Shown here: in pieces, positions 13,239-20,951 of the stretch
Numbering within the stretch: the stretch's first letter is position 1
How the letters are laid out: each line of letters begins with the position of its first letter
Position numbers and translations under genes: made by a program
NCBI GenBank assembly: GCA_964469265.1
Contig: CAYXYF010000029.1
Span: forward strand, 1 to 21,048
DNA: 21,048 nucleotides
Source of the DNA: JAEYZS01 sp964469265
Lineage (GTDB): Bacteria; Bdellovibrionota; Bdellovibrionia; Bdellovibrionales; JAEYZS01
Direction: 5' to 3'
The notes under the pieces: generated by a model
Told to the model about the DNA's origin: nothing
The model's database searches: none
The model's input: the letters and a program-made list of their open reading frames with translations, nothing else

Positions 13239-13949
13239 TTATTTCTTAGACATCTCTTTGGGTATCTTGAACCGATAACCGATGCCGTACTCTGAAGAAA
13301 TATAATCGCTGTAGGGTTTGATTTTCTTTCGTAATGAGGCAACGTGGGTATCGACCACACGATCTGTAATATTAATATTCTTGGACCAAGCTTTATCAAT
13401 AAGATCTTGTCTTGAAAAAACACGTCCCTCGTTTTTTGCGAGTAAAGCAAAAAGGTCAAATTCTTTATTGGTTAACTCTATTTCGCGCGTGTCGTGGCCT
13501 TCATCATCGACAAGTAATCGTCTTTTCTCATAGTCGACATGAAACTTATCTACTCTATAGACACTTCCAAATCCGCGTTCTTCTTCAAGGCGTTTAAATT
13601 TATTTTTTACTTTGGTTTTAAATTCAACGGGGTGAACAGGTTTTGTAATGTAATCATCGGCACCAAGTTCAAGGCTTGCGATCTTGGTGTACACATCCGT
13701 GTTTGCAGAAATCACAAAAATAGGAATTTTTGAATAAGCTCTGTCATTACGTAGTCGGGTGCAAAGATTTAAGCCGTTACCATCAGGCAAGCCAAGATCA
13801 ATCATAAACATATCAAAGTTATGCTCAAGCAATAGAGCGTCAACGTCTTCGATTTTATGTGCAAAAATAAGGGAGTACTCATTTCCCAACACAGCTCGGA
13901 CTAAGTCGACCTGCATCTTGTCGTCTTCCAGTACTAATATCTTCTTCAT
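13239..13949 (-). CDS. OmpR/PhoB-family response regulator
   Basis: This DNA-binding regulator has 236 residues. The receiver domain, residues 1 to about 118, has E8-D9-D10, phospho-acceptor D51 (MIDLGLPDG), S81 and K103 (TKP). A winged-helix domain (about 130-230) has ELTNKEFDLFALLAKNEGRVFSRQDLI, then RVVDTHVASLRKKI for the recognition helix, and YGIGYRF in the wing. I start at the ATG at 13949, preceded by GGGGA. An in-frame TTG four codons earlier is less likely. It leads the likely operon with the HPt and receiver genes. A palindrome 55-75 bases upstream may be its own operator. Targets are unknown. Confidence 0.92.
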   Translation of the reverse strand: MKKILVLEDDKMQVDLVRAVLGNEYSLIFAHKIEDVDALLLEHNFDMFMIDLGLPDGNGLNLCTRLRNDRAYSKIPIFVISANTDVYTKIASLELGADDYITKPVHPVEFKTKVKNKFKRLEEERGFGSVYRVDKFHVDYEKRRLLVDDEGHDTREIELTNKEFDLFALLAKNEGRVFSRQDLIDKAWSKNINITDRVVDTHVASLRKKIKPYSDYISSEYGIGYRFKIPKEMSKK

Positions 13950-14004
13950 AAAATTCCCCAAATCGTATTAGTCTGACTCAATTGAACGAAAAGTGCCTAT
14001 TTAA

Positions 14005-14024
14005 TTTACATTGTAACATGTAAA
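14005..14024. promoter_or_regulatory. Palindrome upstream of the response-regulator operon
   Basis: TTTACAT-TGTAAC-ATGTAAA has 7-base perfect arms, and within it TTACA recurs as a direct repeat on the minus strand, the kind of site OmpR-family regulators use. It lies about 55 bases before the regulator start. Binding is inference. Another palindrome, TGTGAA-CTTATC-TTCACA at 14175-14192, lies nearer the folA stop. Confidence 0.35.
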
Positions 14025-14221
14025 AAACCGAGCCCTGATTAAAACGGCCAAATCGCCTTGTTTTAAGATGCAACTGATTCCAAATGAGACCAATATTGCT
14101 CAGAGTGTGGCTGAAACGAATCATATTAAATCATTATCGCTTAACATTTGTCTTCTAAGAACAAAAATCGTGATTGTGAACTTATCTTCACAGTTAAATG
14201 GAATTCTCTTAAAGGCTGAGT

Positions 14222-14722
14222 TTACCTCTGACGTTCGTAGGTAAAAAAAGTGAATGGAATGGGCCCTTGGCGATCATCTCGGCGGACTTCTTTAAAAATA
14301 TTTTTATCAAACTCTGGAAACTTTGCGTCTCCCTCAAATTCTTTATGAATGACCGTAAGGTAAATTCGGTCTGTATAAGGCAAAGCCTGTTTATAAATTT
14401 CACCTCCACCACCAATAAAGACTTCTTCACCCCATTCGTCGGTTTTTGTTTTTGCGTATTCTAACGCATCCTCAAGATTCGTATACACAACAATATCTTT
14501 ATGTGGCGGAAGTGTTTCTGGGTTCCGAGTTAAAACAATATTTAATCGATTCGGAAGTGGTTTAAAACCTAAGGACTCATAAGTTTTTCGGCCATGGATA
14601 ATAATGTGGCCGTTTGTTGTGTCCTTAAAAAATTTTAGATCCTCTGGAATATTCCACGGAAGCTTTAAGTTTGTTCCAATAACCCGATTTTTAGCCATGG
14701 CAGCGATTTGAGAAACTATCAT
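14222..14722 (-). CDS. folA: Dihydrofolate reductase
   Basis: This 166-residue cytoplasmic enzyme reduces dihydrofolate to tetrahydrofolate with NADPH. It has the N-terminal IAAMAKNRVIG, LPWNIPEDLKFFKDTT with catalytic Asp28 after LPW, GRKTYES near 44-50, the glycine-rich VFIGGGGEIYKQAL near 101-114, and the C-terminal FTFFTYER. Its length is normal. The ATG shares its A with the stop codon of thyA (TAATG), so translation is coupled. This fits the pathway, since thymidylate synthase makes dihydrofolate and this enzyme recycles it. No clear terminator was found in the 272 bases downstream. Confidence 0.97.
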   Translation of the reverse strand: MIVSQIAAMAKNRVIGTNLKLPWNIPEDLKFFKDTTNGHIIIHGRKTYESLGFKPLPNRLNIVLTRNPETLPPHKDIVVYTNLEDALEYAKTKTDEWGEEVFIGGGGEIYKQALPYTDRIYLTVIHKEFEGDAKFPEFDKNIFKEVRRDDRQGPIPFTFFTYERQR

Positions 14723-15519
14723 TAAACCGCTACCTCTGCTTTGATTCCTGGATGAGGGTCGTAGCCAACAATTTCAAAGTCTTCGAATTTAAAATCAAAA
14801 ATATCTTCTACATCACGTTTAATCTTAAGCTGCGGAAGTTCTTTGAAGTCTCTTGATAGCTGAAGCTTTGCTTGTTCAAGGTGATTACTATAAAGATGAG
14901 CATCTCCTAGCGTATGAACAAACTCGCCAGGTTTAAGACCGCAAACTTTTGCAATCATAATTGTAAGGAGCGCATAGCTTGCAATATTAAACGGAACACC
15001 TAAGAAAACATCAGCACTTCTTTGGTACAATTGACATGATAAGTGTTTGTCTTTTGAAACATAGAACTGAAACATGGTGTGACATGGCGGCAGAGCCATC
15101 TTTTCAATTTCACCTACGTTCCATGCATTAACGATAAGGCGTCTTGAGTTTGGATTTTCTTTAATCTGTTGGATAAGACTTGTAATCTGATCCACAGTGC
15201 GGCCATCGGCAGCCTGCCAGGATCTCCACTGCGCGCCATAAACAGGGCCAAGGTTACCCTCTTCATCAGCCCACTCATCCCATATGGTGACCTTGTGGTC
15301 GTTTAAGAATTTGATATTTGTATCGCCTTTTAGAAACCACAAAAGTTCATAGATAATGGATTTAACGTGAACCTTTTTAGTCGTTAATAGCGGAAATGAA
15401 TTTTTAAGATCGTAGCGAGTTTGATGTCCAAAAAGACTGATGGTGCCAGTGCCCGTTCGATCCTCTTTAAATTCACCTTCCTCTAAGATTCTTTTTAAAA
15501 TGTCGTGGTATTGCTTCAT
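14722..15519 (-). CDS. thyA: Thymidylate synthase
   Basis: This 265-residue enzyme methylates dUMP to dTMP using methylene-tetrahydrofolate. The N-terminus MKQYHDILKRIL and DRTGTGT (20-26), the active-site Cys146 in ALPPCHTMFQFYV, QLYQRSADVFLGVPFNIASYALL and the C-terminal DPHPGIKAEVAV agree almost codon for codon in spacing with E. coli ThyA (264 residues). The frame is open 25 codons further to 15594, but the ATG at 15519 has AGAGGA upstream and gives the family's exact N-terminus. It heads a thyA-folA operon and diverges from the HD phosphohydrolase gene. Confidence 0.98.
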   Translation of the reverse strand: MKQYHDILKRILEEGEFKEDRTGTGTISLFGHQTRYDLKNSFPLLTTKKVHVKSIIYELLWFLKGDTNIKFLNDHKVTIWDEWADEEGNLGPVYGAQWRSWQAADGRTVDQITSLIQQIKENPNSRRLIVNAWNVGEIEKMALPPCHTMFQFYVSKDKHLSCQLYQRSADVFLGVPFNIASYALLTIMIAKVCGLKPGEFVHTLGDAHLYSNHLEQAKLQLSRDFKELPQLKIKRDVEDIFDFKFEDFEIVGYDPHPGIKAEVAV

Positions 15520-15700
15520 TTCAGGTTCCTCTTTTCTGACTGCTAGTAGATCAAAAGACGTTGGCAATTTACACCCAAAAGTTCTGAGAAACACTGCTTA
15601 ACGCCAGTCACCGTCTTTGCCAAATAAGCTGCCTATTTAGCAGGTGCGAAACAAAAGGGAAGGCCGTACCTTTGGGGCGGGGCGTTGGGTTGATTGATCG

Positions 15701-15728
15701 TCGACTGGGTCTAGGCTTTTAGTATATA
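15701..15728 (+). promoter_or_regulatory. Promoter of the HD phosphohydrolase gene, leaderless mRNA predicted
   Basis: TCGACT (15701-15706), a 16-base spacer and TATATA (15723-15728) resemble -35 and -10 boxes. The ATG at 15737 is eight bases past the -10 box, preceded by CCCACCCC, which cannot act as a ribosome-binding site. Transcription should therefore begin at or within a base or two of the start codon. Confidence 0.45.
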
Positions 15729-15736
15729 CCCACCCC

Positions 15737-17014
15737 ATGGATATTAGAGACCCACTACATGGTTCCATCGGATTAAATGCTGCTGAAAGTGCCGTCGTCG
15801 ATAGCGCGGCCTTCCAACGCCTACGAAATATTAAGCAATTAGGCTTTGGGGAGCTTAGTTTTCCTGGGGCCACCCATTCTCGCTACATCCACTCCATTGG
15901 GGCTTTTCATCTAGCGGGAATAGCCTTCGATAGTATCTTTAAGAACTTTCCCTTCTCGTCTAAAGATTCAGCAAAAAGATTTCGCCAAGCTTTAAGGCTT
16001 GGAGCACTTCTTCACGATGTGGGTCATGGTCCTCTTTCTCATTCCACCGAAGAAGTCATGCCGCCGCTAAAAGATCTCAACATTGATGTTTACAAAAAAA
16101 CCGATCGCCTAAAAGCAAACCATGAAGACTACGCCATTAAACTCATTTTAGATTCTCCGCTCACTAAAATCATTGAAGATAACTTTTCTGATATTACACC
16201 CGTTCATATCGCGTGTTTGATTGATCCAAACATTCAAGCGCCTGATGACTTTTTTATGGAAAGTGGTTTTAGCTTACGCCCGATCTTAAGTCAGATTGTA
16301 AGCTCTGAACTTGATGTGGATAGAATGGATTACCTCAATCGTGATTCTTACTTTTGCGGAACAAGTTATGGGAAAATTGATTTAGACTGGTTGATTTCAA
16401 ATCTCACTTATCATCAGCACAAAGATCAACTCAACCTCGCCATCTCAAGACGTGCCATGTACACATTTGATGATTTTCTGATCTCTCGTCACCATATGTA
16501 CTTAATGATTTACTTCCATCATAAATCCATCGTCTATGATGAGATGCTACACCGTTTTCTGAAATCCGATGACTGCGGCTATAAAATCCCGTCAGACATT
16601 AATGAGTATTTAAACTACACGGATTATCACTTCTACGAACACATCGCCAGATCCTCTAATCCATGGGCAAGACGAATTACTGAGAAGAGACCTTTTGTCA
16701 GAGTCTTTGAGCTTCATGAAACCGAAAAAACAGATACGGCTGAAAAGTTTGAAAAGATTCTAACCTCTGAAGGAATCGAAATTATCCACGCTTCAAGTAG
16801 AGCACGACTTTCTAAGTACCACCAGGCCGTTGAATCCACCGACAGACGAATCTATGTTGTTGATCCTCAAGGATATCATAAGCCCTATGCTATTGAAGAA
16901 AGCACTGAGATCTTTAAGCGCTACGAGCAAGCAAGAATTATTGAACGAATCTACGTTCGACCAGATCAAAAATTAGCAAGTGAGAATCTTTTAAAAGAGT
17001 TTTTGCGGGCTTAG
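15737..17014 (+). CDS. HD-domain phosphohydrolase (dNTPase/SAMHD1-related, COG1078 type)
   Basis: This is a 425-residue protein with an N-terminal HD domain, residues about 1-210. It begins with the family's IRDPLHGSI and RLRNIKQLG, and has H47 in FPGATHSRY, H93-D94 in LLHDVGHGPLSHSTE and the later Asp of ELDVDRMDYLNRDS, which together make the metal site. Related enzymes hydrolyse dNTPs to nucleosides and triphosphate. Beside thyA and folA, a role in balancing nucleotide pools is attractive but inferred. The C-terminal 200 residues are helical with no motif I know. There is no Shine-Dalgarno sequence. The 3' end overlaps the convergent MFS gene by 24 bases. Confidence 0.87.
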   Translation: MDIRDPLHGSIGLNAAESAVVDSAAFQRLRNIKQLGFGELSFPGATHSRYIHSIGAFHLAGIAFDSIFKNFPFSSKDSAKRFRQALRLGALLHDVGHGPLSHSTEEVMPPLKDLNIDVYKKTDRLKANHEDYAIKLILDSPLTKIIEDNFSDITPVHIACLIDPNIQAPDDFFMESGFSLRPILSQIVSSELDVDRMDYLNRDSYFCGTSYGKIDLDWLISNLTYHQHKDQLNLAISRRAMYTFDDFLISRHHMYLMIYFHHKSIVYDEMLHRFLKSDDCGYKIPSDINEYLNYTDYHFYEHIARSSNPWARRITEKRPFVRVFELHETEKTDTAEKFEKILTSEGIEIIHASSRARLSKYHQAVESTDRRIYVVDPQGYHKPYAIEESTEIFKRYEQARIIERIYVRPDQKLASENLLKEFLRA

Positions 17015-18529
17015 TGATCGAGTCCCACCTTCAAGCACGACCACATTGATATACCCTTCTACAGAGAGAAGCTTTGCCGCCTCTTCCGATTGGGTTCCAG
17101 TTTCACAGACCAAAACAATTGGCTGATCTTTTTCATGGGAGTGTGTTTTTACAAACTCTAAGACAAGATCAAAGCTCACCTTCTGCGCTTTTGAAATATT
17201 TGGTTTAATATCAGAGGGTCTTAAATCTAAAAGTAAAAACGCAATTGGATTTTTAAGAAGATTTTCAAATTGAAACTCGCCAATTTTTGAGTAGTTGTAC
17301 TCTTCCTTTTTTTCTTTTAAGTGAACAGAGTTTGGAATGGAACGTCGGATAAACATTAGAATCACAAATCCTAACACCAGTACCAAGGCACTTGCTAAAA
17401 AAGGATATCTCATTCCGATATTGCCATAAATAAAACCGCCGCTTAAGGGACCTAAAATTCTGCCCAATGCTGAAAAGCTTTGTGCGGTTCCCATAACAGC
17501 ACCTTGATCTTTAGAATCAGCCGACATACTGATACTGCCAAGGTTTGATGGGTTAAACATTCCAGAGCCTAACCCCATAATCGTTACTGCTAAACCTAAC
17601 ATCCAAACTTCCGTTGAAAGCGCAATTCCCAGCATTCCCAAACCAGTCATTGTAACGCCTGTGAACATTAACGGAGGTTCTCCGTATTTTGGCATAAGTC
17701 TTCTGATTAAAAATCCTTGGGTGAAAACTGAAATCACACCCACATAGGCAAAAGCAAAGCTTGCCTTGGTAAAATTCCAATCAAAATAATCTTTAACAAA
17801 AAGTGCCAGCGTCGATTCCATATGGGCAAACGCAAAGGTGCTAATAAAACCCATTAAAAGAAGTACGCCCGTGGGCTTTCTAAATAAAAATCTTTTAGTA
17901 AGTTCAATTCTTGATTCACGCTTTTTAAGACCGCGTTTTTTCTCTTCTGTAAGACTTTCTTTTAAAACCTTCACGGCAACAAGAAAGTTCAAAAAACAAA
18001 TTGCAGAAGCACCAAGTGCTGCAAAGCCAATTCCAAACGGAGGTTGGTCACCAAGCTTTAATCCGACTTCACTGAGCCCGCCACCAATGGCAGGTCCCAT
18101 AATAAAACCCAATCCAAAAGCAGCACCGATTAAACCCATTCCCTTGGAGCGGTTTTTCTCGTCTGTCACATCTGCGATGTAGGCCATGGCAACCGAAATA
18201 TTTGCTCCGAAAAATCCTGCAAAGGCGCGCGCGGAAAGAAGCATCCAAAACTCTGTTGAAAATGCAAAAAAGAGATATGAAAGTGATGAACCCATAAGGC
18301 TCATAAGTAAAATTGGCCTTCGACCTACTCTGTCGCTGAGCTTTCCCCAGAACGGAGAAAATAAAAACTGCATCAGCGAATAAATGGCCATTAAGATCCC
18401 GACTTCAGTAGCTGATGCTCCGATCTGACTTGCGTAATACGGGCCAAGAGGAATTATAATTCCAAAGCCTACAAGATCGATAAAGACGATGAGCCATACG
18501 ACGAAGATAGGGGAAGATTTCAAATTCAT
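16991..18529 (-). CDS. MFS transporter fused to a C-terminal rhodanese domain
   Basis: This 512-residue inner-membrane protein has twelve hydrophobic segments over residues 8-395. The MFS signature GKLSDRVGRRP is at 62-72, between the second and third segments, and the sequence resembles the TetA-like drug:proton antiporters. After a basic linker (401-412) comes a cytoplasmic rhodanese-like domain, about 413-512: FLLLDLRP, then IVLVCETGTQSEEAAKLL with catalytic-type Cys475, and INVVVLEGG. The active-site loop CETGTQS has the usual length, so sulfur-transferase activity is possible. The domain could instead sense or process the exported compound. The start ATG at 18529 has no ribosome-binding site, but a good promoter lies directly before it. 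The gene diverges from the beta-barrel gene after 38 bases. Confidence 0.88.
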   Translation of the reverse strand: MNLKSSPIFVVWLIVFIDLVGFGIIIPLGPYYASQIGASATEVGILMAIYSLMQFLFSPFWGKLSDRVGRRPILLMSLMGSSLSYLFFAFSTEFWMLLSARAFAGFFGANISVAMAYIADVTDEKNRSKGMGLIGAAFGLGFIMGPAIGGGLSEVGLKLGDQPPFGIGFAALGASAICFLNFLVAVKVLKESLTEEKKRGLKKRESRIELTKRFLFRKPTGVLLLMGFISTFAFAHMESTLALFVKDYFDWNFTKASFAFAYVGVISVFTQGFLIRRLMPKYGEPPLMFTGVTMTGLGMLGIALSTEVWMLGLAVTIMGLGSGMFNPSNLGSISMSADSKDQGAVMGTAQSFSALGRILGPLSGGFIYGNIGMRYPFLASALVLVLGFVILMFIRRSIPNSVHLKEKKEEYNYSKIGEFQFENLLKNPIAFLLLDLRPSDIKPNISKAQKVSFDLVLEFVKTHSHEKDQPIVLVCETGTQSEEAAKLLSVEGYINVVVLEGGTRSLSPQKLF

Positions 18530-18538
18530 ACAGGCGAC

Positions 18539-18567
18539 ATCATAGTCATTGAACAGATTTATGTCTA
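18539..18567 (-). promoter_or_regulatory. Promoter of the MFS-rhodanese gene, leaderless mRNA predicted
   Basis: On the minus strand TAGACA (18562-18567), exactly 17 bases, then TATGAT (18539-18544) each match the sigma-70 boxes at five of six positions. The ATG is nine bases beyond the -10 box, leaving a leader of about 0-3 bases. The -35 box directly abuts the ATG of the divergent gene at 18568. Confidence 0.6.
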
Positions 18568-19740
18568 ATGTTTAAATATATCCTTATGCGTTTGATTTTT
18601 GCCGCTGCGACATTATATTGCGCTTTGATCTCCGCCGCGGAAGCTGCGCAAAACGGAGTGATTCCATATCAGTTTAAGCCTGGCCACTATAGTCTGGGCT
18701 TTGAATCTACCTACGTTTCTACTTCGGCCAATTACACCGATCGGAGCACCTCTTTGGACTTTGATTCTGGTTACGGATATAGCGCAATTTTATCAGAGGT
18801 CTATGGCCGGTACGACTTTTCAAAAGAGATTTCTTTTTTTGCGGGGCTCCCGCTCAACTATGCCTCAAGCGAAAACTTAACGGAAACCCTTAGCACTTTT
18901 ACTTCGCCAGGAATACGGATCGGTGCTAATTATTCACTCAATACCTTTGTAAAACTCATTCCAGAATTTACGGCATATTATTCTATCGAAAAGCCAGACT
19001 CTACCGATAATGTGTTAACAACGGATGGAGCAAGTTATCTTGAAATTGGTTCCCATGCTCTAAAAAAATTCAGCGACTTTATTTTTCATGGTTTTTTATC
19101 TTATCAGTATCGCACTGAGGGATACTCAAGCCTTCTCAACTACCAAGTCGACGCCACATACTCAGCTTCATCTTTTTCCACCACATTTGGACTTAGAGGT
19201 TTTGAAAGCATTACCGATGATGAGTACATAAATAACCCTTCCTATCGGTTTTCCTACCTCCAACTTGTTAATGGTGGGAGTCACCTTTTTGGTTATGTGA
19301 ATCCCTCACGAATGGATTTATTCGGCCAAATAAAATTTTCTGCGACAAACTCCATCGATCTTTACGGTGGTGTGGCAAAGTCCATTCGTGGCAAGAATAG
19401 TGGGGATATTTTAACTTTTACACTCGGACTTGAATATTTTTTCGAACCCCTTTTTCAAAGAAGAAGACAGTATCTTCCTCAAGAGCCCGATAACTTCCAA
19501 TATGAAGAAGAAAAAATAGACCCAGCAATTGAAAAGAAGATCCGCAAATATTCTAAGCCAAAACAAAAACCACGCCAGAAGAAGAGACGGCCCACCCGCC
19601 GAAGAAAGCTTCCCCCACAAAAATCATCGCGCCAACTTCAGCCGTCTGAAAAGCAATTCGGCAGCTCACGAACAAATACTAGTCCCATTAAGCCTAATCC
19701 AAAGTCTAAAAAGCCAACACGTGTGCATATCGAATTTTAA
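18568..19740 (+). CDS. Exported beta-rich protein with a basic C-terminal tail, probably outer membrane
   Basis: The protein has 390 residues. The signal peptide has a hydrophobic core (LIFAAATLYCALISA) and an AEA-A cleavage site near residue 26. The next 270 residues or so alternate polar and hydrophobic residues with many Tyr, Phe, Ser and Gly (GHYSLGFESTYVST, FDSGYGYSAI, FTLGLEYFF), the pattern of an outer-membrane beta-barrel. From about residue 295 the protein changes abruptly to a Lys/Arg/Pro-rich tail (QKPRQKKRRPTRRRKL), then Ser/Pro/Asn-rich sequence, and ends RVHIEF. That end has the alternating pattern and final Phe of a barrel C-terminus. The start could be ATG 18568 or ATG 18586; the latter gives a more standard signal peptide. 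I do not recognise a named family. Confidence 0.72.
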   Translation: MFKYILMRLIFAAATLYCALISAAEAAQNGVIPYQFKPGHYSLGFESTYVSTSANYTDRSTSLDFDSGYGYSAILSEVYGRYDFSKEISFFAGLPLNYASSENLTETLSTFTSPGIRIGANYSLNTFVKLIPEFTAYYSIEKPDSTDNVLTTDGASYLEIGSHALKKFSDFIFHGFLSYQYRTEGYSSLLNYQVDATYSASSFSTTFGLRGFESITDDEYINNPSYRFSYLQLVNGGSHLFGYVNPSRMDLFGQIKFSATNSIDLYGGVAKSIRGKNSGDILTFTLGLEYFFEPLFQRRRQYLPQEPDNFQYEEEKIDPAIEKKIRKYSKPKQKPRQKKRRPTRRRKLPPQKSSRQLQPSEKQFGSSRTNTSPIKPNPKSKKPTRVHIEF

Positions 19741-19797
19741 AAGCACTCGTAATACTCCGATATGAATAACGCACCAACCGTAACCAAGGAAGTCGTT

Positions 19798-20433
19798 ATG
19801 AAGCTGATTTTATTCTCGTCGATATTATTATTTTCTTCTATTTCGTTTGCGCAATTTCGGATTCAACCCACAGGCATAACTGGTTATGCAGGTTTTGGAT
19901 TTGTAAGTTATTCTTCGAACCAACCCACTGGTGCCAAGTTTGATATCGAAGATGGCGTCTACACAGCCATCGGTGGAGAAAGAGGTTTAGGTGCTGCTAA
20001 TCTTTATTTATCACTTTCATTAAACTACCTTAAATCCGACGGTAAGGCCGACTATCAGTATACCGACGGAACAACCGACTATGCTGCTCCAAACGCAGAA
20101 TTTAACTTGGATATCTTTCAGGTGGGCTTAGGTTTAAAACTTAAACTCATCGATGAGTACTGGATTAAGCCTTATGTTGAAGGCGGCGGACTCTTTGGAT
20201 ATTTACAAGCAAAATACAATGGCGTCCCAACGGGTGCCAAACGAGACGATGCCTTATTTGATTTTGGCTATTACGGAGAGGGCGGAATTGAGTTTGCATT
20301 CTCAAATACTTTTGGATTAAAAATCGGCTACCGACAAACAAAAAATAAAACCAAGCCGCTTCAGACCCTTGGCGAACAAAAAGTCGATTATGAGTCTGAA
20401 GTTTATTACCTTGGCTTACTTAAACAATTTTAA
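19798..20433 (+). CDS. Small outer-membrane beta-barrel protein
   Basis: The protein has 211 residues with a clear signal peptide (KLILFSSILLFSSISFA, cleavage before QFRIQ). The mature part alternates in about eight strands (TGYAGFGFVSYSS, NLYLSLSLNYLKSD, FQVGLGLKLKLIDEYWIKPYVEGGGLFGYL, FGLKIGYRQTKNK) and ends VYYLGLLKQF, a typical barrel-terminal pattern with a final Phe. This resembles OmpA/OmpW-size eight-strand porin-like proteins. The frame is open to 19762, but AAGGAAG before the ATG at 19798 and the signal peptide fix the start. It follows the previous barrel gene by under 60 bases and may be co-transcribed. Its stop lies two bases from the convergent divIVA stop. Confidence 0.8.
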   Translation: MKLILFSSILLFSSISFAQFRIQPTGITGYAGFGFVSYSSNQPTGAKFDIEDGVYTAIGGERGLGAANLYLSLSLNYLKSDGKADYQYTDGTTDYAAPNAEFNLDIFQVGLGLKLKLIDEYWIKPYVEGGGLFGYLQAKYNGVPTGAKRDDALFDFGYYGEGGIEFAFSNTFGLKIGYRQTKNKTKPLQTLGEQKVDYESEVYYLGLLKQF

Positions 20434-20435
20434 AA

Positions 20436-20951
20436 TTATTTGATATCATATTGACGAATACCAGAGCCGTTTTTGTCTAAAGCGCTCTCTGGAATGTTCG
20501 GCAGATATTTATTCTGTTGCTCAATTAAATGAAGATGAGCCTGAACCATTGATTTGAAATTCGTTTCAAATTGTAATTTGATTCTTTTTAACTCATTGAT
20601 TTCGCGATAAACGTTTTTTAAAGAGTCTCTTGAATCTCGAACAATCATCTCGGCCTGATGGTGAGCATCGTTTAGAATCATTTTCGCTTCTCGCTCGGTC
20701 TCAGACTTAATTCTGTCACTCATTTTCTGCGCAGTTGTAATTGTATCTTTTAAAATACGGTCGCGATCTTTGTATTCGAGAATTTGTAGTTCCTTTTCTC
20801 TTAATGCTTCTTTGAGTTTATTTCTTTCCTGAATAACGGATTCAAACTCTTCGGCAACGGCATTTAGAAACTCTGCAACTTCATCGGCATCATATCCCAT
20901 TACTTTTCTTTTAAAAGTTCTATGAATTAGTTCTGATGGTACGATTTTCAC
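20436..20951 (-). CDS. divIVA: DivIVA-family coiled-coil cell-pole / division protein
   Basis: This 171-residue cytoplasmic protein binds curved membranes at poles and division sites and recruits partners. The N-terminal DivIVA signature is clear: P-x-E-L, TFKRKVMGYDADEVAEFLNAVAEEFE, residues 5-38. A long charged coiled coil, about 38-140, follows (RNKLKEALREKELQ, EREAKMILNDAHHQAEMIVRDSRD), then a short tail. The start is GTG at 20951 with GGGAGGG upstream. A TATACT on the minus strand at 21011-21016 may be a -10 box, without a good -35. DivIVA is best known in Gram-positives but is also present in Bdellovibrio, in line with the suggested host. Its gene stands alone here. Confidence 0.92.
   Translation of the reverse strand: MKIVPSELIHRTFKRKVMGYDADEVAEFLNAVAEEFESVIQERNKLKEALREKELQILEYKDRDRILKDTITTAQKMSDRIKSETEREAKMILNDAHHQAEMIVRDSRDSLKNVYREINELKRIKLQFETNFKSMVQAHLHLIEQQNKYLPNIPESALDKNGSGIRQYDIK

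Noticed and set aside
14175..14192. TGTGAA-CTTATC-TTCACA as a CRP site
   Set aside because: The TGTGA/TCACA half-sites are eight bases apart rather than six, and it lies downstream of folA, not at a promoter; kept only as an unexplained palindrome.
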